Shown piece by piece: positions 13,367 to 13,419 of a stretch of 13,419 nt of DNA. Source of the stretch: an uncultured Aliarcobacter sp. (GTDB taxonomy: Bacteria; Campylobacterota; Campylobacteria; Campylobacterales; Arcobacteraceae); NCBI GenBank assembly GCA_947629065.1, contig CANRCH010000037.1, positions 1-13,419 of the forward strand, given 5' to 3'. A model generated the notes under the pieces. That model worked only from the letters and a program-made list of their open reading frames with translations. It had not been told where the DNA came from and searched no databases. Position 1 is the stretch's first letter, and every line of letters begins with the position of its first letter. The position numbers were made by a program, and so were the translations under genes.

Positions 13367-13419
13367 GGTTCGATAGCTCAGTCGGTAGAGCAAAGGATTG
13401 AAAATCCTTGTGTCGACAG
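13367..13419 (+). tRNA. tRNA-Phe (GAA), cut by the window edge
   Basis: The visible 53 bases form the 5' acceptor strand GGTTCGA, T8-A9, a D-arm (GCTC with GAGC) and an anticodon arm AAGGA/TCCTT. The loop TTGAAAA has anticodon GAA at 13400-13402, which reads Phe codons. The variable loop GTGTC and the start of the T-stem (GACAG) follow. The rest of the T-arm and the 3' acceptor strand lie beyond the window. Confidence 0.95.

Noticed and set aside
1..13419. CRISPR arrays, insertion sequences, prophage or integrase genes
   Set aside because: No regularly spaced repeats, transposase or integrase motifs, or terminal inverted repeats were seen on either strand.
13367..13419. tRNA-Phe as an integration site for a mobile island
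   Set aside because: The gene is cut by the window edge and nothing visible beside it looks mobile; no second attachment copy can be examined.

Overview
The window looks like a chromosomal segment of a Campylobacterota bacterium, most likely Arcobacter/Aliarcobacter or a close relative. The signs are a very AT-rich genome, a futalosine-pathway MqnA, a short MurD, a mraY-murD pair with gpmI beside it, and a glutamine synthetase whose adenylylation tyrosine is a phenylalanine, as reported for Helicobacter. The genus is inferred from protein resemblance and base composition only.

Left end (1-720) is accessory and carries no large gene. A reverse-strand gene starts at base 8 and leaves the window. 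Then come a strong forward terminator (158-192), an orphan, probably decayed 5S rRNA-like sequence (about 193-309), and a 34-residue single-helix membrane peptide gene (333-437) with a near-perfect Shine-Dalgarno and its own terminator. About 200 bases of AT-rich DNA follow, ending in two identical palindromic boxes that flank a promoter.

743-2279 is a three-gene operon. It encodes a HipB-like repressor, a small protein equal to the N-terminal subdomain of HipA (HipS-like), and a HipA-family kinase lacking that subdomain but carrying an SIS motif in its Gly-rich loop (HipT-like). This is the layout of the tripartite HipBST toxin-antitoxin system and is the most notable element here. The two boxes upstream are probably its operators.

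The rest is housekeeping. On the reverse strand, mqnA-uppP (menaquinone synthesis; undecaprenyl-PP recycling) are overlapped by 4 nt. Diverging from them on the forward strand is moaD-moaE-PHP phosphatase, a tightly packed operon (molybdopterin synthase plus a histidinol-phosphatase-like protein), followed by glnA and a strong terminator. On the reverse strand gpmI, a lone ABC ATPase and a bifunctional PBP1A form an operon. It diverges from mraY-murD through a 71-base gap whose palindromic -10 element could serve both directions. A tRNA-Phe gene is cut by the right edge.

Functionally, uppP, PBP1A, mraY and murD all serve peptidoglycan synthesis (lipid carrier recycling, polymerisation and cross-linking, lipid I formation, D-Glu addition), so the window is rich in cell-wall genes. 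gpmI (glycolysis), glnA (nitrogen assimilation), mqnA (respiratory quinone) and moaDE (molybdenum cofactor) are core metabolism.
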